Notes: a model not told the origin generated them from the letters alone. Shown: positions 51,210-61,433, counted from the stretch's first letter. The stretch: 64,000 nt of DNA from an uncultured Amylibacter sp. (GCA_959347345.1 OY365738.1:2318501-2382500); one strand, 5' to 3'. Numbers and translations are program-made.

Positions 51210-51982
51210 TGACGTCTCTGCCGAAAAACCCCAGTAAAACAAAGCTAGGATTGGTGATTGACTTGGATACTTGCGTTGGCTGTCATGCCTGCGTTATCGC
51301 GTGCAAGGGCTGGAATACGCAAAATTATGGCGCACCTTTATCCGACCAAAACGCCTACGGAGCGGCACCATCTGGGACGTTTTTAAACCGCGTTCATAGC
51401 TATGAAGCCCAGCCCGAATCAGGCGCGGCCGTCACCGTTCATTTCCCCAAATCATGCCTGCATTGTGACGACGCACCTTGCGTCACCGTCTGCCCGACAG
51501 GGGCGAGTTACAAACGCGCCGAGGACGGAATTGTGTTGGTAAATGAAGACGCATGCATCGGCTGTTCTTTATGTGCATGGGCTTGCCCGTACGGGGCGCG
51601 TGAATTAGATCGCGCCGCAGGGGTCATGAAGAAATGCACGCTATGCGTGGATAGAATCTACAACGAAAACCTACCGCCAGAGGATCGCGAGCCAGCATGC
51701 GTGCGCACATGTCCAGCAGGGGCGCGACATTTCGGCGATTTGGGCGATGAAAATAGCGAGGTTTCACAACTGGTTGCATCGCGCGGGGGGATGGATTTGA
51801 TGCCAGAACAGGGCACTTCCCCCGTCAATAAATACCTGCCTCCGCGTCCAAAGGATACCGACCATCGCCTTGATACATTGGCGGAAGAGCAGGTTGATGT
51901 CCTTGCCCCCTTCCTTGCCCCCGTGGCGGAAGAGCCTCGCGGATTCCTGCGTTGGTTGGATAAAGCACTGGAACAGATGTAA
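51209..51982 (+). CDS. soeB: 4Fe-4S ferredoxin-type subunit SoeB-like
   Basis: A 257-residue electron-transfer subunit with four cysteine clusters: CVGCHACVIACK, CLHCDDAPCVTVCP, CIGCSLCAWACPYG and CTLCVDRI...CVRTCP. It takes electrons from SoeA. A NrfD-like membrane anchor (SoeC) would normally follow; instead a 511-bp non-coding gap and mraZ follow, so the quinone-linked subunit is missing here. Confidence 0.92.
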   Translation: MTSLPKNPSKTKLGLVIDLDTCVGCHACVIACKGWNTQNYGAPLSDQNAYGAAPSGTFLNRVHSYEAQPESGAAVTVHFPKSCLHCDDAPCVTVCPTGASYKRAEDGIVLVNEDACIGCSLCAWACPYGARELDRAAGVMKKCTLCVDRIYNENLPPEDREPACVRTCPAGARHFGDLGDENSEVSQLVASRGGMDLMPEQGTSPVNKYLPPRPKDTDHRLDTLAEEQVDVLAPFLAPVAEEPRGFLRWLDKALEQM

Positions 51983-52493
51983 TCCCACGCGGAAATACAA
52001 GTTCCCATTTTGTTCTCAAAACCCGCGCAAAACCCGTCGCGAAAAACCCCAATCCAGACGCAACTGTGGCAAAAATGCCACCGCCTTTTTGCACCCGATT
52101 TTATCAATATATTGTGGTTGCACCACCACCCAACCACTAATTGCGGTATAAAACCACCGAAATCGGCACAAAATCCCCGCGAACCCAAACCTGAACCAAA
52201 ACTAAATTACGATTTCCTATAAAAAACCCTTTCATTCCTATGAATTCCTATGTATTCCTATACACAGAATAAAAGCCGACAAAAATTGGGCGACAAGATC
52301 CAAAAAGAGGCAGGTTTTATACACGCTACGGTTTTTATTCCTAATGCTTTGATGGTTTGTGATGGTTTATCTCTCCTACTTCACAAGACTCTGACGGGCA
52401 AATCGGCAACGATGAAGAATGGTGGATAGGGCAGCAGGCAGTCGCCCATCCGCCATTTTTTCACTAAACCGCCTGATGAAAAGAAAGCAAAAA
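51983..52493. other. Non-coding region before the mraZ operon with 10-bp repeats
   Basis: No protein gene is convincing here; the open frames are proline-rich shadows. Two tandem 10-bp arrays stand out: TTCCTATGAA, TTCCTATGTA, TTCCTATACA at 52236-52265, and TGATGGTTTG, TGATGGTTTA at 52350-52369. MraZ is known to bind short boxes repeated every 10 bp in front of its own gene, so either array may be its binding site; the sequences differ from the E. coli TGGG boxes. Confidence 0.45.
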
Positions 52494-52985
52494 ATGCAAC
52501 GCCGATTCAAAGGTCAATTTTTACAAAAAGTCGATAGCAAGGGGCGCATGACTCTGCCCGCTGATTTTCGCCGAGTTTTGGAAAACTGCGATCCCGAATT
52601 TCAAATCGATCAAGTTGCCCAAACGATTTTAGTTTATGGCGATAAACGCCGCCCGTTTATTGAGGGCTATTCGATTTTATCCATGGCGATGGTGGATGAA
52701 AAAATATCGCAGATGAAAACAGGCTCGCGCGAACAACGGGCAATGGAGCGGATGTTTTCTGGGCAAGCCGTCCATGTTTATATCACCGAATCTGGGCAGT
52801 TTGTTTTAACCAATAAATTGCGTGAAAAACTCGGCATAACGAACGAAGCCTTTTTCACCGCCACGGGTGATACCTTTCAAATCTGGCGACCAGAAACTTT
52901 TGCTGAGCATGAAATTGATATTGAAGATTTGCTGGACGCGGGCGACGATCCAAAGATTTTGCTTAGTCGCACAGCCGAGGATTAA
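52494..52985 (+). CDS. mraZ: Transcriptional regulator and division protein MraZ
   Basis: A 163-residue protein with two AbrB-like swapped-hairpin repeats: FKGQFLQKVDSKGRMTLPADFR at residues 5-26 and VYITESGQFVLTNKLREKLG further on. It represses the dcw cluster and affects RsmH. I chose the ATG at 52494 because AAGAAAGC precedes it and the family motif starts a few residues later; longer starts at 52476 or 52419 are possible. It ends 3 nt before rsmH. Confidence 0.93.
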   Translation: MQRRFKGQFLQKVDSKGRMTLPADFRRVLENCDPEFQIDQVAQTILVYGDKRRPFIEGYSILSMAMVDEKISQMKTGSREQRAMERMFSGQAVHVYITESGQFVLTNKLREKLGITNEAFFTATGDTFQIWRPETFAEHEIDIEDLLDAGDDPKILLSRTAED

Positions 52986-52988
52986 GCG

Positions 52989-53996
52989 ATGGCTCGCGCG
53001 AAACCTTTGCCTCACACCCCCGTTTTATTGAACGATTTTCTGGACGCGACCGCGCCGATTTCTGGCACTTGGGTTGATGGAACTTTTGGCGCGGGCGGTT
53101 ATACTCGCGCGTTGCTGGACGCTGGGGCAGAGCGTGTGATTGCGATAGATTGCGACCCGTTTGCGATTGCCAGTGCGCAGCGGTGGGCGGCTGAATACGG
53201 CGATCGATTGGTTTTAGTCCACGATAAATTTTCCAATTTACACGATGTGGCGCAGGTGCATAATGCCCTGCCCTTGGCGGGTGTCATCTTGGATATCGGC
53301 GTTTCTTCCATGCAGATTGACGAACGCGGGCGCGGTTTTTCGTACCGAGGCGACGGGCCGTTGGACATGCGAATGGCGCAAACGGGCTTTACCGCCGCCG
53401 ATATTGTTAATAAAGTGCCAGAGGCTATTTTGGCAGATATCCTTTATTTATATGGGGAAGAGCGTAAATCTTTCCGTATTGCTAGTAATATAGTTAAGGC
53501 GCGGGACATCGCACCGATTGAATCCACGCGCCAATTATCTGCGATTATCAAACAGAGTTTATTACGTCCCCGCCCCCATCCTATCCATCCCGCGACCCGC
53601 AGTTTTCAGGCTTTGCGGATTGCCGTGAATGATGAATTGGGGCAGTTGGTTGCGGGTTTGCAGGCGGCCGAATCCGCCCTTGCGGTCGGTGGAATTTTGG
53701 CGGTGATTAGCTTTCATTCGCTGGAAGACAGGATTGTTAAACGTTTTATTCAAACACGCGGGGCGGGGGTTCAGGGCAACCGACATCAGCCCGAAGTCGC
53801 CGCCAATAACGCGCGGTTTGAACCAATTGGGCGAAAGGCTCTGCGCGCTTCACCCGAAGAATGTAAGGGGAATCCGCGCGCCCGTTCGGCAAAAATGCGG
53901 CTGGCTCGGCGACTGGAGAACACGGGCGAATCCGTGCCGATTGACCCTGTGGAGAATTTATCCATGCCCTTTGTAAATATACAAAAGTGGTTGTGA
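52989..53996 (+). CDS. rsmH: 16S rRNA (cytosine-1402-N4)-methyltransferase
   Basis: A 335-residue methyltransferase modifying C1402 of 16S rRNA. It has HTPVLLNDFLDA, WVDGTFGAGGYTRALLDAG (SAM site), VIAIDCDPFAI, ILDIGVSSMQIDERGRGFSY and AVISFHSLEDRIVKRFI. It follows mraZ by 3 nt and overlaps ftsL by one base (TGATG). Normal length. Confidence 0.96.
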   Translation: MARAKPLPHTPVLLNDFLDATAPISGTWVDGTFGAGGYTRALLDAGAERVIAIDCDPFAIASAQRWAAEYGDRLVLVHDKFSNLHDVAQVHNALPLAGVILDIGVSSMQIDERGRGFSYRGDGPLDMRMAQTGFTAADIVNKVPEAILADILYLYGEERKSFRIASNIVKARDIAPIESTRQLSAIIKQSLLRPRPHPIHPATRSFQALRIAVNDELGQLVAGLQAAESALAVGGILAVISFHSLEDRIVKRFIQTRGAGVQGNRHQPEVAANNARFEPIGRKALRASPEECKGNPRARSAKMRLARRLENTGESVPIDPVENLSMPFVNIQKWL

Positions 53997-54394
53997 TGGC
54001 ACGGACTTTTATTTCAATAGCGGTGTTTGGATTCGTTGGAATGTTATTGCTTGCGATGTTGTTTATTTGGAATTATAGCGAGATTAATAAAACCCGTAAT
54101 GCCAAGAATCGTCTTGCTGAAACCCAGCAAAATATAGCGATTGAGACGGAACGTGTGTCTGTGTTGCGTGCCGAATGGGCGTATTTAAACCGTCCAGAAC
54201 GGTTGCGTATGTTGGTGAATTTGAACTTTGATCCGTTGCGTTTAATCCCGTTGCGGGCGATGCACTTTGGCGAAATTGAGCAAATAGGATTTCCCGAAAT
54301 TTTCGAATTAAATAATACATTAAATGAATTAAATAATATATTAAATAATGAATTAAATTCCGAATTAAATAATAATTCACAGGACGTGCAATGA
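53996..54394 (+). CDS. ftsL: Cell division protein FtsL
   Basis: A 132-residue bitopic protein. One membrane segment (residues ~8-28, SIAVFGFVGMLLLAMLFIWN), then a leucine-zipper-like coiled coil (RLAETQQNIAIETERVSVLR) and the conserved YLNRPERLRMLV. Sequence alone is weak, but position between rsmH and ftsI is diagnostic. The C-terminal ~30 residues are an unusual Leu-Asn-rich tail (LNNTLNELNNILNNELNSE) made of AT-rich repeats. The ATG at 53996 overlaps the rsmH stop; a GTG at 53987 is possible. ATGA overlap with ftsI. Confidence 0.88.
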   Translation: MARTFISIAVFGFVGMLLLAMLFIWNYSEINKTRNAKNRLAETQQNIAIETERVSVLRAEWAYLNRPERLRMLVNLNFDPLRLIPLRAMHFGEIEQIGFPEIFELNNTLNELNNILNNELNSELNNNSQDVQ

Positions 54395-56154
54395 ACACTT
54401 ATTCAACTCATTTCCCACCCTATCCGTCGCATGATTCAGAGTCGGAGTCGCGCAATACTTTGGCACAGGCAAAACGCCGTTTGGTGTTTTTGGGGCTGTG
54501 TTATTTGATGGGAATTGCCATGATTTTAACACGGATTGTGTCGCTGTCCAACGCCGATGTGGTAGAGCCTATCGTGGCGCAATCCCAAACAAATCCCAGC
54601 GCGGGACGCGCCGATATTGCCGATAGGAACGGGCGGATTCTGGCGACTAATTTAATTACCAAAACGCTCTATGCTCGCCCGAATGTGATTTTGGACGCGG
54701 ACAAAGCCGCCAGTGGTTTGGCGCAGATTTTCCCCGATTTGGACGCGGAAATATTGCTGGATAAATTCACCAATGGCAAGTCTAGCTTCCTTTGGTTAAA
54801 GTATAAAATCAGTCCGGAACAAAGCCAAGCCGTCCATGATTTGGGCGACCCTGGGCTGTTGTTTGGCACTACTGACATGCGGTTTTATCCCAACGGGGAC
54901 TTGGCGGCGCACGTCCTCGGCGGGGTTAGTTTTGGCAATTTGGGCGCACAAGGCGGCGAGCTAAATGGCATCGCTGGCGTGGAATTATATTTTGATTCGC
55001 GCCTGCGCAACCCCGCGCAAAACGGGCAGCCTTTGCGCCTGTCAATCGATTTAGGCGCCCAAGCCGTGATGCGCCGTGTGTTGCAAGGCGGGCTGAAAAC
55101 GATGGACGCGGCGGCGGGCAGTGCGATTTTAATGGACATCCATACGGGCGAGATTTTGTCCATGGTCTCCCTGCCTGATTTTGACGCGAACGACCGCAGC
55201 AATCCAATTTATCAAAAGAAATTGCGGGGCACTTCGCCGCTGTTTAATCGCGCCGTGCAGGGGGTTTATGAATTGGGCAGCACCTTCAAATCCTTCACGA
55301 TTGCCCAGCAGTTAAATGCGGGAAAGGTACGCCCCGAAACTTTAATTAATACCAAGGGGCCGATTATTTTTGGCGGTCATAAAATCCGCGATTTGCATAA
55401 TCGTGAGCCGGTTTTGTCGGTCAGTGATATTTTAATAAAGTCGTCAAATATCGGCACGGCACGGATGGCGCATGCCACGGGGGCAGAGGCGCAAAAGGAT
55501 TTTTTGGGTGCGCTTGGCTTGCTTGCGCCGAGTGAAATTGAATTGAAAGAGGCGGCTGGTGCGCGTCCTTTAAGCCCCAATCGCTGGGGCGAAATTCAAA
55601 CGATGTCCGTGTCATACGGTCACGGAATCGCGGTGAGCCCCCTGCATTTGGCGAGTGCCTATGCGACCCTTGCCAACGGAGGATTTCGGGTTGTGCCAAC
55701 TTTAATTCGCACAGATATTAATGCCGATACGGATGCGAATACCGTTGATAGAGTGCGGATTTTATCGGAAGAAACCAGCCAAGATATGCGCAAAATGCTC
55801 CGCCGAGTCGTCGTTGATGGCACGGCTACACTGGGCAATGTCGCGGGTTATGATGTCGCGGGTAAGACGGGCACGGCGGACAAAGTTAATCCCAAAGGCG
55901 GCTATTATAAGGAACGCGTGATTGCCAATTTTGCCTCGGTTTTTCCCGCGGCCGACCCGCGTTATGTTTTGGTTGTCGTACTGGATGAGCCGAAAATAAC
56001 CACGTTAGGGGAAGAGCAACGCACGGCAGGTTGGACGGCTGTCCCCGTCGCGGCAGAGCTGATTTCGCGGATGGCTCCGATCTTGGGGCTTGCCCCGATT
56101 TCCGCACAGGATAATTTATTATCCGTATCGGCAGAGCCTCTGGCGCAGGAATAA
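54391..56154 (+). CDS. ftsI: Division transpeptidase FtsI (PBP3)
   Basis: A 587-residue class B penicillin-binding protein making septal peptidoglycan. One membrane segment near residues 32-52, a pedestal domain (NGRILATNLITKTLYARP), and the transpeptidase domain with the catalytic Ser in ELGSTFKSFTIA (SxxK), KSSNIGTARMA (SxN) and AGKTGTADKV (KTG). Normal length for alphaproteobacteria. Coupled to ftsL by ATGA. Confidence 0.96.
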   Translation: MNTYSTHFPPYPSHDSESESRNTLAQAKRRLVFLGLCYLMGIAMILTRIVSLSNADVVEPIVAQSQTNPSAGRADIADRNGRILATNLITKTLYARPNVILDADKAASGLAQIFPDLDAEILLDKFTNGKSSFLWLKYKISPEQSQAVHDLGDPGLLFGTTDMRFYPNGDLAAHVLGGVSFGNLGAQGGELNGIAGVELYFDSRLRNPAQNGQPLRLSIDLGAQAVMRRVLQGGLKTMDAAAGSAILMDIHTGEILSMVSLPDFDANDRSNPIYQKKLRGTSPLFNRAVQGVYELGSTFKSFTIAQQLNAGKVRPETLINTKGPIIFGGHKIRDLHNREPVLSVSDILIKSSNIGTARMAHATGAEAQKDFLGALGLLAPSEIELKEAAGARPLSPNRWGEIQTMSVSYGHGIAVSPLHLASAYATLANGGFRVVPTLIRTDINADTDANTVDRVRILSEETSQDMRKMLRRVVVDGTATLGNVAGYDVAGKTGTADKVNPKGGYYKERVIANFASVFPAADPRYVLVVVLDEPKITTLGEEQRTAGWTAVPVAAELISRMAPILGLAPISAQDNLLSVSAEPLAQE

Positions 56155-56157
56155 AAA

Positions 56158-57618
56158 ATGCCAGACCAGACCTTTAAAACATTAAATTTATCGGACGCGG
56201 ACACGCGGGTTTGCGGACTTTCCACGGAAAGTGGGGCGGTGAAAAAAGGAGATTTATTTATTGCTTTGCAAGGTGAAAAAACCCATGGTGCGGAATATAT
56301 TGCCGATGTTTTACCGCATCAACCCAGCGCGATTTTAACGGATAAAAAGGGTGCGAAAATAATAAATAATAATAAAAATAATAAAACACCTATTTTCATT
56401 CGCCCGAACCCACGCCATGATTTGTCGCTTATTTGTGCGCAGTTTTATCCCGCGCAACCATCAAAAATTGTGGCGATAACGGGGACGAATGCAAAGACTT
56501 CTATCAGCCATTTTACCCGCCAAATATGGCAGCACCTAAACCACCAATCTGCCAATATCGGCACGATGGGTGTGCAGGGTGATTATGACGCGCCGTTGCA
56601 CCATACGACGCCCGACCCGATAACTCTGCATCGCCTGTTGGATGACATGACGGGGCAGGGAATTACCCATGCAGCGATGGAGGCTTCTTCGCATGGACTC
56701 GCCCAACATCGCCTTGATGGAGTGCGAATTTGCGCCGCCGCGTTTTCTAATTTCTCCCAAGACCATCTGGATTATCATAAAAATTTTGCTGATTATTTTA
56801 ATGCCAAAGCGCGATTATTTCGCGATATTTTACCGCCCGACGGTGTGGCTGTAATTAATATAAATAATGAAAAAGGACGCGATATTTATCAGATTGCAAA
56901 ATCGCGTGGGCAGGAAATAATGACCTTTGGTGTGGGGGGAGATATGCAGATTCATGACCTCCGCGCCGATGACGCAGGGCAGGATTTGCGGTTTTCATGG
57001 CAAGGGACTATTCATCAAACTCGGCTGAATTTAATCGGTGCTTTCCAAGCCGATAATACCCTGATGGCAGCGATGTTGGCGATAGCTTGCGGGGCTGAAT
57101 CGGACGCGGTTTTCGCCACGTTTCCGCATTTAAAAACCGTGGAAGGACGGATGGAATTGGTTGTGCGTCGCGCCAATGGTGCGCCGATTTTTGTCGATTA
57201 TGCACACACGCCTGATGCGTTGCGCCACGCCTTGCAATCGCTCCGTGCGCATATAATGGGGCGGGTGATTGTCGTCTTTGGCGCGGGCGGTGACAGGGAT
57301 AAAACGAAGCGTGAAATGATGGGGCAGGTGGCGGCGCAGGGCGCGGACGAGGTGATTGTCACGGACGATAATCCGCGTGGCGAGGCGGCAAAAAATATTC
57401 GCGCGATGGTCATGCAGGGGTGTCCAAAGGCGCAGGAATTCGGCGACAGAGCCGAGGCGATTTTGCACGGGATAGCCGCGTTGGACGCGGGCGATGCCTT
57501 GCTGATTGCTGGCAAAGGACACGAGAGCGGGCAGACGATTGGTGGCACGACTTTTGCCTTTGTCGATGGCGAACAGGCCAGCATTAGCGTGGCCGCTTTG
57601 GACGGAGGTGCGGCATGA
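56158..57618 (+). CDS. murE: UDP-MurNAc-tripeptide synthetase (mDAP-adding)
   Basis: A 486-residue Mur ligase adding meso-diaminopimelate. The P-loop is ITGTNAKTSISHFTRQI near residue 110; DNPRGEAAKNIRAMV carries the DNPR signature that marks the meso-DAP rather than lysine enzyme. A 12-residue Asn/Lys-rich insertion (IINNNKNNK) near residue 70 comes from AAT repeats and is not family-typical. It overlaps murF by 4 nt. Confidence 0.95.
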   Translation: MPDQTFKTLNLSDADTRVCGLSTESGAVKKGDLFIALQGEKTHGAEYIADVLPHQPSAILTDKKGAKIINNNKNNKTPIFIRPNPRHDLSLICAQFYPAQPSKIVAITGTNAKTSISHFTRQIWQHLNHQSANIGTMGVQGDYDAPLHHTTPDPITLHRLLDDMTGQGITHAAMEASSHGLAQHRLDGVRICAAAFSNFSQDHLDYHKNFADYFNAKARLFRDILPPDGVAVININNEKGRDIYQIAKSRGQEIMTFGVGGDMQIHDLRADDAGQDLRFSWQGTIHQTRLNLIGAFQADNTLMAAMLAIACGAESDAVFATFPHLKTVEGRMELVVRRANGAPIFVDYAHTPDALRHALQSLRAHIMGRVIVVFGAGGDRDKTKREMMGQVAAQGADEVIVTDDNPRGEAAKNIRAMVMQGCPKAQEFGDRAEAILHGIAALDAGDALLIAGKGHESGQTIGGTTFAFVDGEQASISVAALDGGAA

Positions 57619-58925
57619 TTTTATGGACGGCAGAGGCGGCCGCGGATGCGACTGGCGGGGAATTAAAGGGTGCGAATTCGCGTACAAATTGGCACGCCAC
57701 GGGCGTGTGTATTGACACCCGCGAAATTAAAAAAGGCGATTTATTTGTCGCCCTGACGGACAGCCGCGACGGGCATGATTTCGTGGCAGAGGCCTTTGCA
57801 AAAGGCGCGTCGGCGGCTTTGGTTTCGCGTGTACCCAGTGGATGTGATGGTAAAAATTTATTAATTGTTGACGATGTTTTAAAGGGGTTGGGCGATATGG
57901 CGCGATATGCCCGTAAGCGAACGGAGGCAAAAATTATTGGTATTACTGGCTCTGTCGGTAAGACGAGTTGCAAGGAAATGTTGCGCCTCGTTTTGTCCGC
58001 GCAGGGGGCGACCCACGCGGCCGAACGCAGTTTTAATAACCACTGGGGGGTGCCTTTGACTCTGGCACGGATGCCGCAGGATACCGATTTTGCGGTGATA
58101 GAAATTGGTATGAATCACGCGGGGGAAATCGCGCCTTTGGCAGAAATGGCGCGGCTGGATGTGGCGTTAATTACCACCGTTGGCGCGGTGCATTTGGCGG
58201 CGTTTGACTCGGTGGAAGAGATAGCGCAGGAGAAGGCAGAGATTTTTTCTGGATTAAAATCGGGCGGGGTCGCGGTGTTAAATAGAGGTATTGAGACTTG
58301 GGAAATTTTATCGGCAAAGGCCGAATCTGTCGGGGCGAAGATTATTAATTTTGGTGCGGATGATTTAATTAAATATAATTTTTTATCACTGGATTATCAT
58401 GTTGCCATGAACTCTTTGGCTGTGCTGGCATGTGCAAAAAGTTTGGGTGTGGAAGAGCAAATTATATTTAATCAATTAGAAAAATTTCGCGCCCTTAAAG
58501 GGCGCGGTGCGCGTAAAGTAATTTCCTTGCCGAATGGCGAGGCAACCCTGATTGACGAAAGTTATAATGCCAATCCGCTTTCTATGCATGCCACTTTGGA
58601 TAGCTTGGCGCAGAGCAACGCACAAGGAAAAAAAATTGCCATTATTGGCGATATGCTGGAACTTGGAAAAGATGAAAAAACTTTTCATGCGGACATTAAA
58701 AACCTACCTTGTATTAAAAAAATTGACACGATTCATACCATCGGAACGTTGATGAAAAACTTGCATAATGTTTTGCCAGAGGATAAAAGGGGGGAGCATT
58801 TTGCCGATGCCACCGCCTGTATCGCCCGCGCCAATGACATTATTCATGCGGGGGATTTGGTCATGATTAAAGGTTCTTTTTCCATGAACCTTGGCAAAAT
58901 AATTAATCACTTAACCAATAAATAA
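57615..58925 (+). CDS. murF: UDP-MurNAc-pentapeptide ligase MurF
   Basis: A 436-residue ligase adding D-Ala-D-Ala. N-terminal [14 protein letters not shown] motif, P-loop [17 protein letters not shown] near residue 107, [15 protein letters not shown], then [16 protein letters not shown] and the C-terminal [16 protein letters not shown] overlap with murE; 10 nt to mraY. The central part (residues ~240-300) is noticeably AT-richer than the ends. Confidence 0.95.
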   Translation: MILWTAEAAADATGGELKGANSRTNWHATGVCIDTREIKKGDLFVALTDSRDGHDFVAEAFAKGASAALVSRVPSGCDGKNLLIVDDVLKGLGDMARYARKRTEAKIIGITGSVGKTSCKEMLRLVLSAQGATHAAERSFNNHWGVPLTLARMPQDTDFAVIEIGMNHAGEIAPLAEMARLDVALITTVGAVHLAAFDSVEEIAQEKAEIFSGLKSGGVAVLNRGIETWEILSAKAESVGAKIINFGADDLIKYNFLSLDYHVAMNSLAVLACAKSLGVEEQIIFNQLEKFRALKGRGARKVISLPNGEATLIDESYNANPLSMHATLDSLAQSNAQGKKIAIIGDMLELGKDEKTFHADIKNLPCIKKIDTIHTIGTLMKNLHNVLPEDKRGEHFADATACIARANDIIHAGDLVMIKGSFSMNLGKIINHLTNK

Positions 58926-58935
58926 AGGAAACCTT

Positions 58936-60021
58936 ATGCTCTATTTTCTAACCGAACTTTCCACTGGCGGGGATGTTTTTAATCTCTTCCGCTATATTAC
59001 TTTTCGCGCGGGCGGGGGATTTTTCACCGCCCTTTTGCTGAGTTTTATTCTCGGCAAACCCGTGATTAATTTCTTAAAAAAGCACCAGAAAAAAGGTCAA
59101 CCGATTCGCGCTGACGGCCCCGCTAGCCATTTAATTCAAAAGAGCGGAACGCCAACTATGGGTGGAATTTTAATACTGGCAACGCTGATTATTTCCACTC
59201 TGCTATGGGCGAGATGGGATAGCGGGTTCGTCTGGATGGTGCTGTTTGTCACCGCGGGGTTCGGCGCGATTGGCTTTATTGATGATTATTTGAAGGTGAA
59301 ATCTTTCACGACAAAAGGCTTTTCTTCCCGCGCAAGATTACTCATCGGACTCACCATCGCGCTGATTGCGGGGTACTGGGCGGCGGCACTGCATCCCGAC
59401 CATTTGAGCCAACAACTCGCTTTGCCATTTTTAAAAAACGCGCTCTTAAATTTGGGAATTTTATTTTTTCCATTCGTCATGGTGGTGATTGTCGGGTCTG
59501 CCAACGCGGTGAATTTAACCGACGGTTTGGACGGGCTGGCGATTATGCCCGTCATCATCGCGGCGGGTGCGCTCGGCACGATTGCTTACGTGATTGGGCG
59601 CGCGGATTTCACGCAATATCTGGATGTGCATTATGTCGCGGGCACGGGTGAGTTGCTGATTTTCACCTCTGCTTTAATCGGTGCGGGGCTGGGATTTTTA
59701 TGGTACAACGCCCCACCCGCCGCTGTTTTTATGGGCGATACGGGGTCGCTAGCCTTGGGCGGAGCCTTGGGCGCGATAGCCGTTGCCACGAAACACGAGC
59801 TGGTTTTGGCGATAGTCGGCGGGCTGTTTGTCATAGAAGCCCTGTCCGTGATTATCCAAGTTGGCTATTTCAAATGCACGGGCAAGCGGGTTTTTTTAAT
59901 GGCACCCATCCATCATCATTTTGAAAAAAAGGGCTGGCATGAAAGCCAAATTGTCATTCGGTTTTGGATTATCGCGCTGATTTTGGCGTTAATTGGGTTG
60001 GCAACCCTGAAGGTGCGTTAG
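58936..60021 (+). CDS. mraY: Phospho-MurNAc-pentapeptide transferase MraY
   Basis: A 361-residue, ten-segment membrane enzyme that makes lipid I on undecaprenyl phosphate. [23 protein letters not shown] with catalytic Asp residues, [11 protein letters not shown] and [11 protein letters not shown] are present, and the His-rich [20 protein letters not shown] loop near the C-terminus. AAAGGAAACC precedes the ATG. It ends directly before murD with no gap. Confidence 0.97.
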   Translation: MLYFLTELSTGGDVFNLFRYITFRAGGGFFTALLLSFILGKPVINFLKKHQKKGQPIRADGPASHLIQKSGTPTMGGILILATLIISTLLWARWDSGFVWMVLFVTAGFGAIGFIDDYLKVKSFTTKGFSSRARLLIGLTIALIAGYWAAALHPDHLSQQLALPFLKNALLNLGILFFPFVMVVIVGSANAVNLTDGLDGLAIMPVIIAAGALGTIAYVIGRADFTQYLDVHYVAGTGELLIFTSALIGAGLGFLWYNAPPAAVFMGDTGSLALGGALGAIAVATKHELVLAIVGGLFVIEALSVIIQVGYFKCTGKRVFLMAPIHHHFEKKGWHESQIVIRFWIIALILALIGLATLKVR

Positions 60022-61371
60022 ATGATTATTGCCCAAGGATATAAGAGGAAAACCGTGGCGGTGCTGGGCTTGGCGCGGGCTGGGCTGGCGACTGCGGCCG
60101 CGTTAATCGCGGGCGGTGCGCGGGTTTTTGCCTGGGATGATAATGCCGAGGCAAGGGATGCGGGCGTGGCGTTGGGCGCGGAAATAATGGATATAAAAAA
60201 CGTGCCGTGGGCGGATATTGCGGCGTTATTTGTGTCGCCCGGAATTGCGCATTTATACCCAAAACCGCATCCGATAATTGCCGAGGCGGTGCGCCAAGGC
60301 GTTGCCATTGACAATGATATTGGATTATTTTTTCGCTCGCTCACTTTGGGCGCAAAGGTGATTTGCGTGACGGGGTCGAACGGCAAATCCACGATTACCG
60401 CGCTGCTGGCGCATGTGCTGACGCGGCTGAATATACCCGTGCAGATGGGCGGAAATATCGGGCAGGCGGTGATGGGATTGCAATCGCCCGATGATGGAAT
60501 TGTGGTGTTGGAGCTGTCCAGCTATCAAACCGAATTGGCGCAAACTCTGCGTCCCGATATTGCGTTGTTCGCCAATTTTTCGCCTGACCATCTGGATCGC
60601 CACGGCGGGCTTGGTGGCTATTTTGCGGCAAAGCGGAGGCTGTTTGAAATTGGCAATCCTGCCTTCTCGGTGGTTGGTTTGGATGAGGCGGAGGGGCGGT
60701 TTATCGCGGGCTCTGTGCGCGGTGATGTGATTGGTGTTGTGTCGGAAAACGCGGGCGCGGGTTGGTCAATTTGCGTTGCTGAGGGCGGTCTTTCCGAATG
60801 GCAAAACGGTGCGCAAATCGGGCAAATGGATGTTGCTGGGTTGGATAATCTCCGCGGGCATCATAACCATCACAACGCGGCAATGGTCTTTGCCACCTGC
60901 CGAGCTTTGGGGTTTGCCGCGCCCGCGATTTGCACCGCAATGCAGGAATTTGACGGGCTGGAACATCGCTGTCAAATCGTCGGTGAAAAGGACGGAGTCG
61001 TGTTTGTAAATAATTCCAAGGCGACAAATGTTGCCTCTGTCGGGCGGGCTTTGTCGGTGTTTGAGCGGATACATTGGATAGTCGGCGGGCAGAAACGTGA
61101 TGACGGATTGGCCGCGCTCGCGCCGTTATTTGGGCGGGTGAAACGCGCCTATTTAATCGGCGAATCGGCGGAGGATTTCGCGCCCGATTTGGCTGGAGTT
61201 GCACTGGAACATTGCGGGACTCTGGCGCGGGCGGTGGAGGCGGTGATGGATAATGTGCAACGCGGGGATGTGGTTTTGCTCGCGCCCGCCTGCGCGAGTT
61301 TTGACCAGTTTGCCAGTTTTGAAGAACGGGGCGATGCGTTCGTTTCTTTGATTAAACCGTATTTAAAATAA
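60022..61371 (+). CDS. murD: UDP-MurNAc-L-Ala:D-Glu ligase MurD
   Basis: A 449-residue ligase adding D-glutamate. N-terminal VLGLARAGLATAAALIAGGA, SPGIAHL, P-loop VICVTGSNGKSTITALLAHV, ELSSYQTEL, FSPDHLDRHGG, NNSKATNVASV and LLAPACASFDQFASFEERGD, all classic. It directly follows mraY. In most relatives ftsW, murG and murC follow; here the dcw series stops and an Mrp antiporter operon begins. Confidence 0.96.
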   Translation: MIIAQGYKRKTVAVLGLARAGLATAAALIAGGARVFAWDDNAEARDAGVALGAEIMDIKNVPWADIAALFVSPGIAHLYPKPHPIIAEAVRQGVAIDNDIGLFFRSLTLGAKVICVTGSNGKSTITALLAHVLTRLNIPVQMGGNIGQAVMGLQSPDDGIVVLELSSYQTELAQTLRPDIALFANFSPDHLDRHGGLGGYFAAKRRLFEIGNPAFSVVGLDEAEGRFIAGSVRGDVIGVVSENAGAGWSICVAEGGLSEWQNGAQIGQMDVAGLDNLRGHHNHHNAAMVFATCRALGFAAPAICTAMQEFDGLEHRCQIVGEKDGVVFVNNSKATNVASVGRALSVFERIHWIVGGQKRDDGLAALAPLFGRVKRAYLIGESAEDFAPDLAGVALEHCGTLARAVEAVMDNVQRGDVVLLAPACASFDQFASFEERGDAFVSLIKPYLK

Positions 61372-61397
61372 TTAATTTATAATTAATTTTTAACCAC

Positions 61398-61426
61398 TTG
61401 ACACTCCGCCCGCCCGCGTGTAAAAC
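61398..61426 (+). promoter_or_regulatory. Sigma-70-like promoter of the Mrp operon, near-leaderless
   Basis: Consensus TTGACA (61398-61403), 17-bp GC-rich spacer, TAAAAC (61421-61426). Transcription would start at about 61433, immediately at the mnhE ATG (61434), so the message may have no leader. Confidence 0.6.
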
Positions 61427-61433
61427 ATGCATC

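Noticed and set aside
52010..52222. Open frame after soeB as a soeC remnant
   Set aside because: Translation is proline- and lysine-rich with no membrane segments.
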